Position numbers and translations under genes: made by a program. The notes below the pieces were generated by a model. The model was given only the letters and a program-made list of their open reading frames with translations, was not told the DNA's origin and made no database searches. 64,000 bases of DNA from Bullera alba. Lineage: Eukaryota > Basidiomycota > Tremellomycetes > Tremellales > Bulleraceae. The stretch covers positions 930,001 to 994,000 of the forward strand of contig BCIX01000006.1 of assembly GCA_001600095.1 (NCBI GenBank). Reading direction: 5' to 3'. Below are positions 9,938 to 23,414 of this stretch, in pieces (position 1 is the first letter of the stretch; every line of letters begins with the position of its first letter).

Positions 9938-12339
9938 TTAGCCAAAGCTCCACACCTTCAACAACTCTCCCCCGCCCGTCTTCCCACTTTGGCCCAGCGG
10001 CACTCGCTTCGTCGGTCTGAACACATCCTCTTCCGCTCTGACCAGGCCGACGATTTTCTCCTCGTCAAACGCCAGTTGTCGTATAGCCGGGGGAACGTCC
10101 ATCATTTCCTTGTCCGCTGGCGGTCGGGGGAGGAAGAGTGATCTAGCGGCTGCGGAGATCGACGCAGGGTGCGGTAATCCCCTCCTCCCCCTTGAGTGAT
10201 CTTCGGCACCTTCTTCACATTCTTCATCCTCATCATCATCCTGGTCGTCATGGAGGATCGGTCCTGAAGGCCCCTTCCATTCCCTCCTCCCGCCGCGCTT
10301 GACCTCGACATAACCCACAGTCCGGCCCAATCTCCCTTCTTCCTCTCCAGAATCGTCGACGTCGTCCAATTCCCATACCAGCACCCTGCCGTCCCGACCG
10401 CCAGAGACGCACCGCCCGCTGAAGAGACTGATGCTGGTCACGGCGGAAGAGTGCGCCAAGAGGGTTTGCGAATGGACTATCGAAGAGACCCTCGTTGCTG
10501 ACGACGCGTGCTGTGATGGCGGGGTGGAAGATGGCGAGGGCGTGGTTGTGGGTGTGGGCAGAGAGTAGACTTGGATTTGGTTGTCCTCTCCTGCGAGAAC
10601 GCACCATCGGCCATCTGTGCCGACTCCAACGGCTCGGCCCTTGACTCCAACGACGGGCTTGACGCGTCGTGGCCAGATATCAATGTCGTCCACGCCATCC
10701 TTGCCGACATGATAGCACTCGCCTCGAGTAATAGTTCCAGCGAGACCAATGTCGGTGAAGGGGTTCGATATTGTGGGCGCAAGGTCGACATTGAATTCCT
10801 GCACCGCGATCGTCCATGAGGAGGGGTATAGCGGGGTGCAATATGTCAAAGCGGCGCGAAAGCTCTGATCGCCGCCGGTATACCCTGCAGTATCGTCATC
10901 GCTGGCCGGGAAGAGCGATAGCGCCGCGGGATGGAACGAGACGTCCGAGTGTAAGGTAGAGATATGTCTAGGCTCGGTCGGTGACGCGCTGCTCGAGGGA
11001 CCACGACTCGTGGTCAGCGAGTAAAAGGACAAGTGGAAGTCTGCCGAACAGGCAAGTAAGGCCGGATAGTGTAGTATCGCCAAGACCACAGGGTCCCCTT
11101 GATGCGGAGAGTATGTCGTAGGGCGCCGCCTGAGCGATTTCGGGCGGGACTGGGGTCGTCGAACGGATTCTCGTGACCAGCTCAAGAGCCCGTCTTTCAA
11201 ATGGACCTTGACCACGACAAATCCACCAGACTGGTAGAAGATCGCCACTCGAGCAGGCAAGGCGGTTTGTCGATCATCTGTACCAGTGGACGTCGATGGG
11301 TCGTCGGGTGGAGCCACAGACTGGTCTGCGCAGATTGCCGTGACGGTATCCGGCCTCGAAGGGGACGACCACCCAGGTGGCGGAGGGATGATACCGAGTG
11401 GGACGGAGGATGAGGCCGAGCTGGAGCCTGATCCGTGGACGTGGACCAATGGCGATGTGGGGTTGGACGTGAAAATGAACGAGGGGAACAAGGCAATATG
11501 CTGTTCGCTATAAGGCGGAACAGAACGCGTTGGGCTCACTTCCCCGTCCACCTGTGACACGGAAGCGACAGAAGGCGATGGAGAGGGGGGAAGCGTGATA
11601 GTAGTTTGAGTCGTTGCATTTCCATTCGACCTGTAGGGCGTCAGCACACGAGAAGGGGCATTGAGGAAGCTGTCTGGGCCTTTCTCACCAATTGGTTCCC
11701 AGCCTCAACATGACTTTCCAGTCCACTCCATCGTTTCTGACGCCGTATCCAACTTCATCCTGCAAGGCTTCCTCGTCATGCTGATTCTTGCCACTGCCTT
11801 CATCCAGTGCTTCCGTTCTGCTCCTCTTGCCAGTCGTGCCTGTTTGTCTCCCAGGGGGCGCTTTTTCCGGCCTCAAGGACGGCGAGCGAGATGGCGATGG
11901 CGGAGGAAATGCTCGAGAAGGTAGTCTCGCTATGGGCCGTAACGAGCTCGATGGTGTAGAAGATCCAGACGGCCCGGCAGTTCGAGGATTTGACTTAGTG
12001 TCCCGGTATATCAAGCGCGATTGATGTGGATGTGGGTATTGAGCTGCAGGGCTGTTAGCTTATTTGCCATAACATCGAAGAGCTGGAGGTCAGCTTACAT
12101 AGGTACAAGCGTTTCCACAGCTAGCAGAGGATCAGTTATGGTCTTGATGAGCGTGACCAAGCGACTTCACTCACCTGCGGATCAAGGGTCATGCGCGACC
12201 AATACCGATTGACACTCTGCACCGAGGCCAGATCCGTGGGTGATAGGAACGAAAGCACGCGTAGGAAGAGCTCCTCATACCGGAACAGATTGGCGAGCTG
12301 GACGGAGGAATCCTCCGCCTTCCTTTTGCCTGCGCCCAT
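9938..12339 (-). CDS. F-box protein with C-terminal WD-like repeats
   Basis: Probable substrate adaptor of an SCF ubiquitin ligase. Four exons (12339-12175, 12120-12099, 12043-11689, 11630-9938) give 744 residues. The F-box is at about residues 19-60: FRYEELFLRVLSFLSPTDLA, SVNRYWSRM and, across the splices, LWKRLYLSQYPHP. WD-like blades follow, for example AHSSAVTSISLFSGRCVSGG with GRVLVWEL, and a final LLKVWSFG at the C-terminus. Long Ser/Thr/Pro and acidic linkers separate them. The second exon is only 22 bases and is needed to keep the frame. No close family name can be given; substrate unknown. Confidence 0.8.
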
Positions 12340-12830
12340 CGTACCGGCTCGGCAAGAGTAGGAGACAGATACGGCCGTGGACAATGGGTGATCCACAAGG
12401 CGAGTTCCCCTGACCTTCGCTCTTCCGACAACTTCTTTCCCCTTCTCTCCCGCCCGCGGTCTCCGATTGTACACTACAGATGGCAGATGTTGAACTGATG
12501 TTAGGTCGATGGTGGGATGCTACCTTGTTGCCCACCTGTGGCCGAGGGTGACTGACCTCCACCTTCGATTGGGATCGGGTGGCAAATTACCCCCCGCTCG
12601 CAAAGTGCCACATGTTCTCCTCACTCGTATGGTGATCGGCGTTATCTCTCACTCTGCCTGGCTGTGGTGAGATAACGCCGAGGCTTCCCCCTGGCTCCGT
12701 TTACTCCCGCGTCCAATCGTTGGCCTACGATTTGGTCGGGGACCTCGAAGCCAGTAGAGTGTCAACTGTAAAACCAGGTGGTGGTGTCTCCTCTCTTCTT
12801 ATCCCTGTCGCATACACCCATCGACCGGCC
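12340..12830. promoter_or_regulatory. Divergent promoter region with perfect inverted repeat
   Basis: 491 bp between the start codons of the F-box gene (minus) and the Rieske gene (plus). CGGCGTTATCTC (12637-12648) and GAGATAACGCCG (12669-12680) form a perfect 12-bp inverted repeat with a 20-bp spacer, each arm carrying a GATAA word. It may be a paired binding site for a dimeric or GATA-type factor, or a hairpin. Confidence 0.55.
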
Positions 12831-14059
12831 ATGTCCCTCTCAGTCTCCAGGATCAACCTCCTCCCAACGGCGAGAACGCTCGCTTCCGGTGTGCCAGCCG
12901 CCGGACGTCTGAACCGAAATTTGCCAGCGGACCACGCTGCTCACGGCGAGCATGGCGTCTTCGGACCTAGGACGGATGCGGCCCCAGCTTGGGCCAGGGG
13001 ACACAGCGGAACCGCCGCTTACACCAGAGTGAACGGTGAGTGAGGGTGAAGACAGTGGTCTTTGGTCGATTGGAGATTGGAGATTGTGGAGACAGCTGGA
13101 CGAATGGGATCGCAACGGGATGACGTCGAGCAGAGAGGTGTCGATATTATCGCATCGCGGGTCCTACCAAGAGATTGCCATATCTGCAAGTCTAGGAAGG
13201 ATCTCGCAGGAAGACCGTCCCTGTTTAGACGAACAACGGACAAGCTCACTGACCCCTCCCAGCCCCATCGTTCGCCTCGGTCCAGGCCCGACGAATGCAC
13301 ACCTCGGCATCGACATCCAACCAGACCCCACCCTACATCACCGGCGGTCTCAACCACTCGGCCACGGCCGACTTCCGAGCACCATCCGGTGTCCCCGATT
13401 TCAGCCCATACATGTCCAAGCCAAACTCGAACAGCACGCGAACAATCTCGTATTTCATGGTCGGCACCATGGGTGCTCTTGCCGCCAGCGGTGCTAAATC
13501 CACCGTCGCCGACATTCTTAGTAACTTGGGCGCATCGGCCGATGTCCTCGCTCTGGCCAAGATCGAGGTCGAGATGGGTTCCATCCCAGAGGGTGAGCAC
13601 TATTGCTCTTATTGGGCAAATCGCTCTGAATAACTTTGCTGACTCTACATAGGCAAGAACCTCATTGTCAAATGGAGAGGAAAGCCCGTGTTCATCCGAC
13701 ACCGAACTGCCGACGAGATCGAGGAGGCCAATGGTGTCGACGTCAAGTCGTTGAGAGATCCCCAGACCGACGAGGAGAGGACGAAACGACAGGAGTGGCT
13801 CGTCATGCTGGGTGTCTGGTGAGTCTCGTCTCGCACCTGATCCTCCATATACACCGAGTGGTCCGCGCTGACTGTGCTCAGCACACACTTGGGTTGTGTG
13901 CCCATTGGCGAGGCTGGTGACTACGGAGGTTGGTTCTGCCCCTGCCACGGATCGCACTATGACATTTCCGGCCGAATCAGGCGTGGACCCGCCCCTCTGA
14001 ACTTGGAAGTCCCAGAGTACGACTTCAACGACGGAGAGGAGAAGATTGTCATTGGTTAA
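12831..14059 (+). CDS. RIP1: Rieske iron-sulfur subunit of cytochrome bc1 complex
   Basis: Ubiquinol-cytochrome c reductase Fe-S subunit; it accepts electrons from ubiquinol in the inner mitochondrial membrane. Four exons (12831-13035, 13263-13592, 13653-13818, 13882-14059) give 292 residues. The N-terminus is a basic, Ser-rich presequence ([20 protein letters not shown]). The membrane anchor is [21 protein letters not shown]. Cluster boxes are C-THLGCVP and [10 protein letters not shown] with two Cys and two His ligands; the codon of the first ligand Cys is split by the third intron. It ends in [13 protein letters not shown]. The full family pattern is intact. Confidence 0.96.
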
Positions 14060-15031
14060 TCCGTCGAGTCGCAGAGGGTCATCCTGGGATTCTGGTAGAG
14101 GACGGGCTGTGTGGTGCCATGGGGAGAGTCGGGGCAAGTAGCGCCAGACAAAAACCTCGGTCGTATGCCTAGCTCATCGTAGGTTGAGACTTATAGCATG
14201 GATGTGAAAGCCATTTGTGTTGACTGGGCGGGTCGGGCACGGGGCTGGGTATTGCCTGCAAGGCACCGCTAATACCATTTACCCTGTATCCCGACATTTG
14301 GTCAGTCCTCTGATGCCTGCTGATGCGATCTGATAGCGCATGTCGAATGATCGCGTTTGGTGCTGACGGACAGTCTGGCCGTATGACCGTACAAGCCCTA
14401 ACTGGACGCACTTGGATCATGACGGAAGCTGACAATTCGCAAGCTGCAGCAGGCGCTGACTGTCAACTGACTTACATTGACTACCGTCCCGCTCCAGTGC
14501 TGACGACACCTCAACCGCGCAGCACATACAGTACGGAATAGAGCCCACAGTGCGATGCCTGCACCAAGCATCGGTATCGCCCTGTGAGCTGAGCACAACT
14601 ACAGTCAATGAATGCCTATGCGAGCCTAACCAATCGCAGCCTAGACACCTCCGTAGAAGTGACCCGGGACGTATGCTCAGGCTGCAGCGGCCTCATTCGA
14701 CACAATACGGTCACTCTGAGTGAGCTACTCCCGAGAGGGTGAGGCTCCTAAGAATGCAACACGATCATCGCGCTGTCATTGATTGTCATGCAAAGATCCA
14801 TGCTGTATGCTATTGCGCTATTGATGTCCTACGAGTGTACTGGCGCATGGGTGAGGTTTCAGAAGACATGTCCCGTCCGCGGGGGGCATCGCTGCCATCG
14901 CTCGTCTATGACAAGCCGTCCTGCGGGGTTTATCCATCGGTCCATTCTCATATTCCTGCTCTGGCCCAAAAGCCCGGCCAAGCCATCATGGCCAGGCCAG
15001 CTCCCTCCGGATCCGCTGCGCGGATCCGCCG
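14060..15031. other. Intergenic, convergent 3' ends
   Basis: 972 bp between the stops of the Rieske gene and mL57. No protein-like frame and no tRNA was recognised. A pair of CGGATCCG palindromes at about 15008-15028 sits next to the mL57 stop. Confidence 0.45.
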
Positions 15032-16252
15032 CTAATCCAACGACGCACTCCACGTCTCCCCGGCCACACCGGCCACACCGTGCAACTCCTGCTCGGCCTG
15101 TACCCTCATCTCCTCAATCTTCCGAATGAGCCTCTGATCCCTGAACTGGACGGCGAGGTGCGGCAGGACGTTCAGGTGGAAGGCTCGTTGGGCGGCCGGT
15201 GAACCGAGTTGGGTGAAGATGCCCCCGAGGATGGCCTCGACGACACTGCCCTGGATCCTAGGTCGTCCGGCGCGGGTCACAGGCTACGGCGGGGTTAGTA
15301 CGTGTCCTTCGGGGTTTATTCTCTCGAGAAGGGGGAGTAGGTCTTTCCACTCTGAGTTGGTGTAGCCAAGCTCCCATCCCCATCCCAGCTCCTGCTGACA
15401 GTCTGAGTATCAGGCGGTTACTCACGTTGTGCGTGTCCCATCGCATATGGTGCATCAAACGCCATTTGTCACCGACCAGCAGACCGAGATTATCCAGCTC
15501 TCGAAGCTCGTTGATCTTGTCATCCAACGACGCACTATTCCCCATGAAGCTCGGCAAGTCGCGCGCGTCGTTGACGCCCAACGAGGCGAAAGACGAGTGG
15601 AGGAACATTGCCAAATAGGCAGAAAGCGCTCTCCGACCGATAAACTCCAGTCTCCCACCGTGGTTCGCGAGCGAGTTGCCCCCCGTGGCAATACTCCTTT
15701 CGGCGTCCCCAAGCCCGTGGTCAAAGTCGTCCCGGTACCACTGTCCATCTCGTCCACTGTGCCTTTCGTTCCAATGCTTGATTATATGGACGTTGCGATA
15801 CGACTTGTGCGTGAGCATTTGCAGTGCGAGATCTGGGGGGAAGGCGTGCGAGCTGGGGAGTTTGAACAGATCGGTCAAGTATGCTCGAGCGCTGGCTCCG
15901 GTGGTGAGCAGACTCGTGTCCGGGACTTCGGGTACGTTCATCGGCGGCAATGTCGGTCCATCACCCCGACGCCTCGACGGGTCCGCACGCCGACGATCTT
16001 CCCCCTGACTTCGGAGACCAAATTGCTTCGACGGGCGGGGGCGGGAGGAAGAGGTCGAGGATTCCGCATACGATCCAGAAACGTCCAGCTGAGGCGCTAC
16101 CCAAGGGCTCAGCGAGCACTCGACTATCATATTGGTCACTCACGTAGAGACGCCCGCGCGGCGTCCAGGTTCTTCGAGCTCGTACACAACATTCTCCTCC
16201 CTCTCATCGCTGACCTCAGCGCAGATGTCGATGATCCCGAAGCGAACGACAT
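15032..16252 (-). CDS. MRPL15: Mitochondrial large-subunit ribosomal protein mL57 (RNase III fold)
   Basis: Structural protein of the mitochondrial 54S subunit with a degenerate RNase III fold. Three exons (16252-16144, 16096-15426, 15283-15032) give 343 residues. The N-terminus (MSFASGSSTSALRSAMRGRR) looks like a mitochondrial presequence. The RNase III core includes ALQMLTHKSY and GGRLEFIGRRALSAYLAMFL. In active RNase III the latter motif reads RLEFLGD; here the catalytic Asp position is Arg, so the enzyme is expected to be dead, as is known for mitoribosomal members. No dsRNA-binding domain follows, which favours mL57 over mL44. Confidence 0.82.
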
Positions 16253-16693
16253 GGCACAAGTCGAGGCAAGAGTCTAGTTTCGTGTATGGTCGTCCGAGGC
16301 TCAGAGTTGAGTCGCTTCACTCCGTTCCGTCCGGCAATTCCGTCCAATGCGATCGATACGGCGAGACCGCGAGCGAGCAGTGTCTTGGGAGCTCGGGTGG
16401 GGTCGTGCAAGCAGGTCCGATGTCGCGACTTGATGGCCTCACCGTACTGAAATTGTTGGATCGTATACCGGACTGTATGCTCTCGGCGAATTGCCAACTT
16501 TTCAGAATTCAACCAGCGGGATTATCACTGTGGCACTAGAGTCACACTGTCACATCCTTGTGCATCGTCATCGTCGTAATGCATTCTCACGTATCTAATC
16601 GTCCTCACTATGAGGGATACATTGGGTGCACGAGCATGGGAGGCCCCTAATCTCTATGCCAGATTACACCCCCCTCCCCCTCCGCCTCGTGCG
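16253..16693. other. Intergenic, mL57 promoter and MAPKK 3' flank
   Basis: 441 bp. It must hold the mL57 promoter and the 3' UTR of the kinase gene. No motif or gene is seen. Confidence 0.45.
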
Positions 16694-19158
<2,465 letters not shown>

Positions 19159-19866
19159 GCGCAGCTAGTCCCAAGCGACCAAGGCCAAAGGCCAAAGGAT
19201 CCGTGAGGAGCGTGAGGAGCGTGAGGAGCGTGAGGAGCGTGAGGAGCGCGGGTGCGAAGGTGGTGAAGATCTGCAATTGGTGAAACGAGGCGCGTGACGG
19301 TTGAGTACTGAGTACGTTGGGTACTGACGAGTGATCGATCGTCCGTGTCGAGGTCGCGGTCAGGGTGATTCTTCGTGGACAAGGCAGAGAAAGTCGTTTG
19401 GCGTCTACGAGCCGTCGTCGGTAGCTAGGTGGGTCGGTTGAACGGGGGACGGATGAATGGTTTCAGGTCCACTCGACCGGATCCCGAGCCGGTCGTTTCG
19501 AGCGAGCGCCAAAGTCCAAACGGTTGTCGGCGGGGGTGGTCACTACGTCAACGACTGGTCCTGCTGCTGTGCTCTCTCTCTCTCCGCCCTATCCTCCTGA
19601 TCACCAGGCAGATCCTGTCGAGAGCGATGTGATGCCTGTTCGGACGATGTGGTATGAATGATAGACTCGAAATCAGTGCCCACTAAACCTCACTTTCGTC
19701 AGGATTACGAGAAAGCGGAAAAGGCTATGCGATCAACTCGAGATCCATCTTCGTCACTTGGGGTCCTACTGACGGTCACCAGCACAGCAGCGACCCTCGC
19801 AACCTGGCATCCTCACGAGTCCTCACGCCAGCAGTACAGCACAGCAGCACAGCTCACCACGCACCG
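19159..19866. promoter_or_regulatory. Divergent intergenic region MAPKK / IND1
   Basis: 708 bp holding both promoters. It includes a 9-bp minisatellite close to the kinase start (separate entry). No TATA box was recognised and no gene is seen. Confidence 0.5.
19203..19247. repeat. 9-bp minisatellite, five copies
   Basis: Five perfect head-to-tail copies of GTGAGGAGC, 45-89 bp upstream of the kinase start codon, so probably within its 5' UTR or core promoter. Copy number is likely to vary among strains. Confidence 0.9.
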
Positions 19867-21524
19867 ATGAGCTTTGGAATCAGGCCGGTGCGGACTTGCA
19901 CCTCGATACGGCTCTCACTTCGACAGATACATTCCTCGCGGACATGTCGCTCGCATGAGAACCCACTGGTGCGTCACCTTCATACTTGACTATCGAGTGG
20001 GACTGAGACGTGATAGGGGATTCCCCGGCGGGTGGACAATCCACCACCGACTCTGCCCCGCAGAGGCACTTTCCAGGGCAAGACCCGTATCAAGGGTGTG
20101 AAGCGGGTCGTCGTGGTGGCCAGTGGAAAGGGCGGCGTTGGGAAGAGTACAGTCGCTGGTGGGTCTCTCACCTCCCCCACCAATGCTCTCGGTACTCTCT
20201 TGACCTCGCTCACACCGCCTAGGATAGCTAATCTCGCTCTGTCGCTATTGCAAACTGCGCCCCCCTCGACCAAGGGGACCAAAGTTGGTTTGTTGGATTT
20301 GGACATTTTCGGGCCTAGCGTGCCCAAGCTGTTCGGCCTGGAGGGTCTGGAGCCAGACCTCTCTGGTGAGTTCATCTCACTAGCCCGACCATCGACCATC
20401 AGCACCGTCTCATACAAGCGGACTTCGCTCCAAGGCTATTCTGACCCCCGCAGCCCAGAACAAGCTCGTGCCATTGCGGAATCATGGCGTGTCGACAATG
20501 TCCATTGGCTACCTGCTTCGTGAGTGCCCGCTGCTCCTGCTCCTCTCGTCGCGCGCAGTTGACGCCGTGTAGCCCCTAACCCGGCCAATGACTCGCCCGT
20601 GGCTTGGCGGGGGATGATGGTGATGAAGGCCGTTCAGCAGGTGTGCTATCTCCCTCGCTTGATGGCCAACACCTAGCTAATCGTTCTCAGCTCCTGTTCG
20701 ACGTCGAATGGCGATCCGACTCTGGCTACGGGGAGGAAGACCTCGACGTTCTGGTCATCGACATGCCGCCAGGGACGGGCGACGTACAACTGTCCTTGGG
20801 CCAATTAGTCGATGTGGACGGTAAGCGCCAACAATTCGCAATGACCCCGCTGACCTGCGTGCGTAGGCGCAGTGATAGTGTCCACCCCGCAGGATGTAGC
20901 GCTGATAGACGCACGTAAGGGTGTTGGCATGTTCAGAAAGGTTGAGATCCCGGTATGTCTGCCTCCACCTCAACACTCCTACTGCTCCAGGACATGGTAG
21001 AATCTGTCTCACCGGCTTTTCGCAGATCATTGGGTTACTGCTCAACATGTCCCATTTCACTTGTTCATCCTGCACGACCCCACACGAGCTATTTGGCTCT
21101 GCGGAAAACTTTGAGCAAGCGGCAAGTCAACTCAGTCTGCCGGTGTTGGGTGAGTGGTCCGGGCTGTATCTCTTCTCATTCTCCTCCACTCCATTCTCCT
21201 CCACTCCATTCTCCTCCACTCCATTCTTCTCCACTTCATTCTCATTCTCCCCCAGCTCCCGGCTGTAATACATCGATCCGCCTGGCTCATCTACCACCCC
21301 TACACCCCCGCTCGAAGGGTACCGCATATCTCGCCGTGGCTGACCCTTCAGGCGCAATACCCCTCGTGCCCACTGTCAGCTCGGGCGGGGACGCCGGTCG
21401 ACCTGTCATGGTACAGTCTAGCTCTCAAGGCGACGATGTGAGACAAGTGATGAGGACCGTTGGGGAGGGGGTATGGTCCTGGCTGGCCTCGCGGCCAGAG
21501 TCCACGGCCGGGATGAGGGGTTAG
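19867..21524 (+). CDS. IND1: Mitochondrial P-loop ATPase Ind1 (NUBPL), complex I Fe-S assembly factor
   Basis: Mrp/Nbp35-family ATPase that delivers Fe-S clusters to complex I in the mitochondrial matrix. Nine exons (19867-19968, 20017-20158, 20228-20365, 20454-20519, 20573-20640, 20691-20820, 20867-20952, 21026-21149, 21352-21524) give 342 residues. The ATG at 19867 opens an Arg/Ser-rich presequence, followed by HENPLGIPRR, which is typical of Ind1 and not of cytosolic Nbp35/Cfd1. Motifs: Walker [38 protein letters not shown], and the cluster-binding CSSC in [14 protein letters not shown]. The final intron (21150-21351) is long for this genome and carries tandem repeats. Confidence 0.92.
21178..21250 (+). 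repeat. Intronic pyrimidine-rich tandem repeat
   Basis: Within the last intron of IND1: CTCCACTCCATT repeated with small variations (about five imperfect copies of a 15-base unit). The intron is about 200 bp, three to four times the local norm, because of this array. Confidence 0.8.
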
Positions 21525-22212
21525 CCGAGCTCGTACAGTGCTATGCTAGCGATGCGCGGATACTTGATGTATGATAGGCTGCTGGCGCCTAATCGACTCT
21601 GCGGACGAGCTGTGGAGGCCGCTCGGGGGCATATTGCCAGATTGATAGGGATCGATGACGATCGGGCGACGGTGCAAACGTGCATAGGCAGATGCGAGTC
21701 GTACAACGGTGTACAATGCCCAGAATCGATTCAACCGATCTCGCAGGGTACGCTAGGCAGCTGATGCGCTGACAATTCTATGCGGGTAGATCAGTAGAGA
21801 TCAGTGCGATGGGTCACATGCTACGGCTTGCTATAGCGGCGATCACCCAGACCGCCATCGTGAGGTACTGTGAGGTACGAGTACCATGTCATTTCAGCGA
21901 TCGATGTTTCCGAGGGCCGGGCTCCATCCCCTGTGCAATGAGCGCTGAGCAGTCATCCACAGAGTATCTCTGGGCCGGACTAGGTCACAGTCATCCCCTA
22001 ACCAGAGCCAAGGTGATATCCAGCGGAGCTGAATCCAAGACCATACCGTTAGACATAAACACACCGCCGCGGCACCCGGCATCGTCTCGACCGCCATGCA
22101 TCGCTCTGTCTAGCTATGACATGACTCCCAACGTATCCTACAATTGGGGCCGATTTCCCATACTCCCTTCTCCCTACTCCGTGCTCCGCACTGCGTGCTC
22201 CGCGCTCCGCGC
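21525..22212. other. Intergenic, convergent 3' ends
   Basis: 688 bp between the IND1 and eS25 stops. It contains short direct CTCCGCGCTCCGCG-like repeats near 22180-22210. No gene is recognised. Confidence 0.45.
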
Positions 22213-22841
22213 TTAGTCTTTGCCGGCGGTGGCTCGGGTGTAGACGAGCTGGGCGTTGTGGTGGACGACTCGCTTGATGAGACCCTCCTTCTCGAGGTAG
22301 GCGATGGCCCTTCGGGCGAGCGAGCCGTTGATCTTCATTCGGTCGATGAGGGTGGATTGGGAGATGACTCGGTAAGTGGGGACCTCTTTGACGATTCGGT
22401 CGCTACAAGCGGGGTAGGCGTCAGCCTACATCCTAACGAACGTCGAGGGGTGTGCTCACAAGGTGGCCTTCTCGAGGATGACGGCGTTGTTGGCCTTGTC
22501 CTTCACTTTTCCTTTAGACCATTTCTTCTTCTTACTACGGGGGGTGTTAGTGGATGAAGATTTTGACGTGCCGTGCGTCGGAGAATATCTCTCTATTCCC
22601 TGTTCCTCGCTCCGTTCTCACATCCGGCGGCACCGAGGACAGCGATGGGTGGGAAATGGGGTGTGTGATGAACACTTTCACACCGCCACCAACACCTCCA
22701 TCGATCCATCGATGCCTCTCATAATCGCCTCGCCTCCAATCCCTTTACACACCGAACTACCTCTGGCATCACTTACCCAGCTTTGGAACCGGCCTGGGCG
22801 GCGGCGGCCTTCTGGGCCTTTGTCTTGACTTGGGGGGGCAT
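22213..22841 (-). CDS. RPS25: 40S ribosomal protein S25 (eS25)
   Basis: Small-subunit ribosomal protein. Three exons (22841-22777, 22534-22460, 22402-22213) give 109 residues. The N-terminus MPPQVKTKAQKAAAAQAGSK, the basic KKKKWSKGKVKDKANNAV, then SQSTLIDRMKINGSLARRAI and VVHHNAQLVYTRATAGKD at the end are the canonical eS25 sequence. An AG just before the ATG (TCGTAG, then AC) suggests an additional intron in the 5' UTR, as is common for ribosomal protein genes; not proven. Confidence 0.97.
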
Positions 22842-23414
22842 GTCTACGAGTCACTTGTCAGTATGTTCCCACTATTGCAAGTCCAGTCCCCATCTCCAAC
22901 TCCATCCTTTCCCGTCCCTCTCCTTCGTGACTGACCTCCACTGACTACTGCACTGACAAACGAAGGGGTTGCGAAACTGTACTCACTGGTTAGTTGACGA
23001 ACAAGTCGAGAGAAAGAGTCGATGGATGAAAAGCGTCCAATCCCACCGACAGCGCAGCCCACACCGTACGGCACCAGGGTGGCTCAGGTTCTTCTTTTTT
23101 CTATTAGTTTCGTCTGATTTTGTTCATTTTCTCCCGAGCGGCATTTTACCCCTTTGGGAAATTGGCACAACCTCAAAGTTCTCACGGTACAGAGGGGATA
23201 GGCGGGGGNGACCGATGACACGTGGTCTGAATCGAGGTGCTGCCCAGTGGCAGGTGCTTGCTACGCCCGTGATGCAGACAAGGCCTATGATGCATGATGC
23301 CTCACTGCCTCTAGGTGGCGGACAGCACAGGCAATTCCCATGCATGATACAACTTGACTTTGTTCCTGCCACCCACTAATACCTTACATCGGCATGCAAG
23401 GTCCCTAACCTTTT
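22842..23414. promoter_or_regulatory. eS25 promoter region and UPRT 3' flank
   Basis: 573 bp. It holds the eS25 promoter, possibly a 5' UTR exon, and the 3' flank of the next gene. The single undetermined base N is at 23209. No gene is seen. Confidence 0.5.
23209..23209. other. Undetermined base (N)
   Basis: Single N in a run of G within the eS25 upstream region. It marks an assembly ambiguity and affects no gene model. Confidence 0.95.

Noticed and set aside
13019..14137. 372-codon open frame on minus over the Rieske gene
   Set aside because: It is antisense to a complete, spliced RIP1 gene, runs through its introns, and its sequence resembles no protein.
15008..15028. CGGATCCG palindrome pair next to mL57 stop as a terminator
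   Set aside because: Fungal polymerase II ends are not defined by GC hairpins, and there is no other support.
15429..16277. 282-codon plus-strand frame over mL57
   Set aside because: Antisense to mL57 and covers its first intron; no family features.
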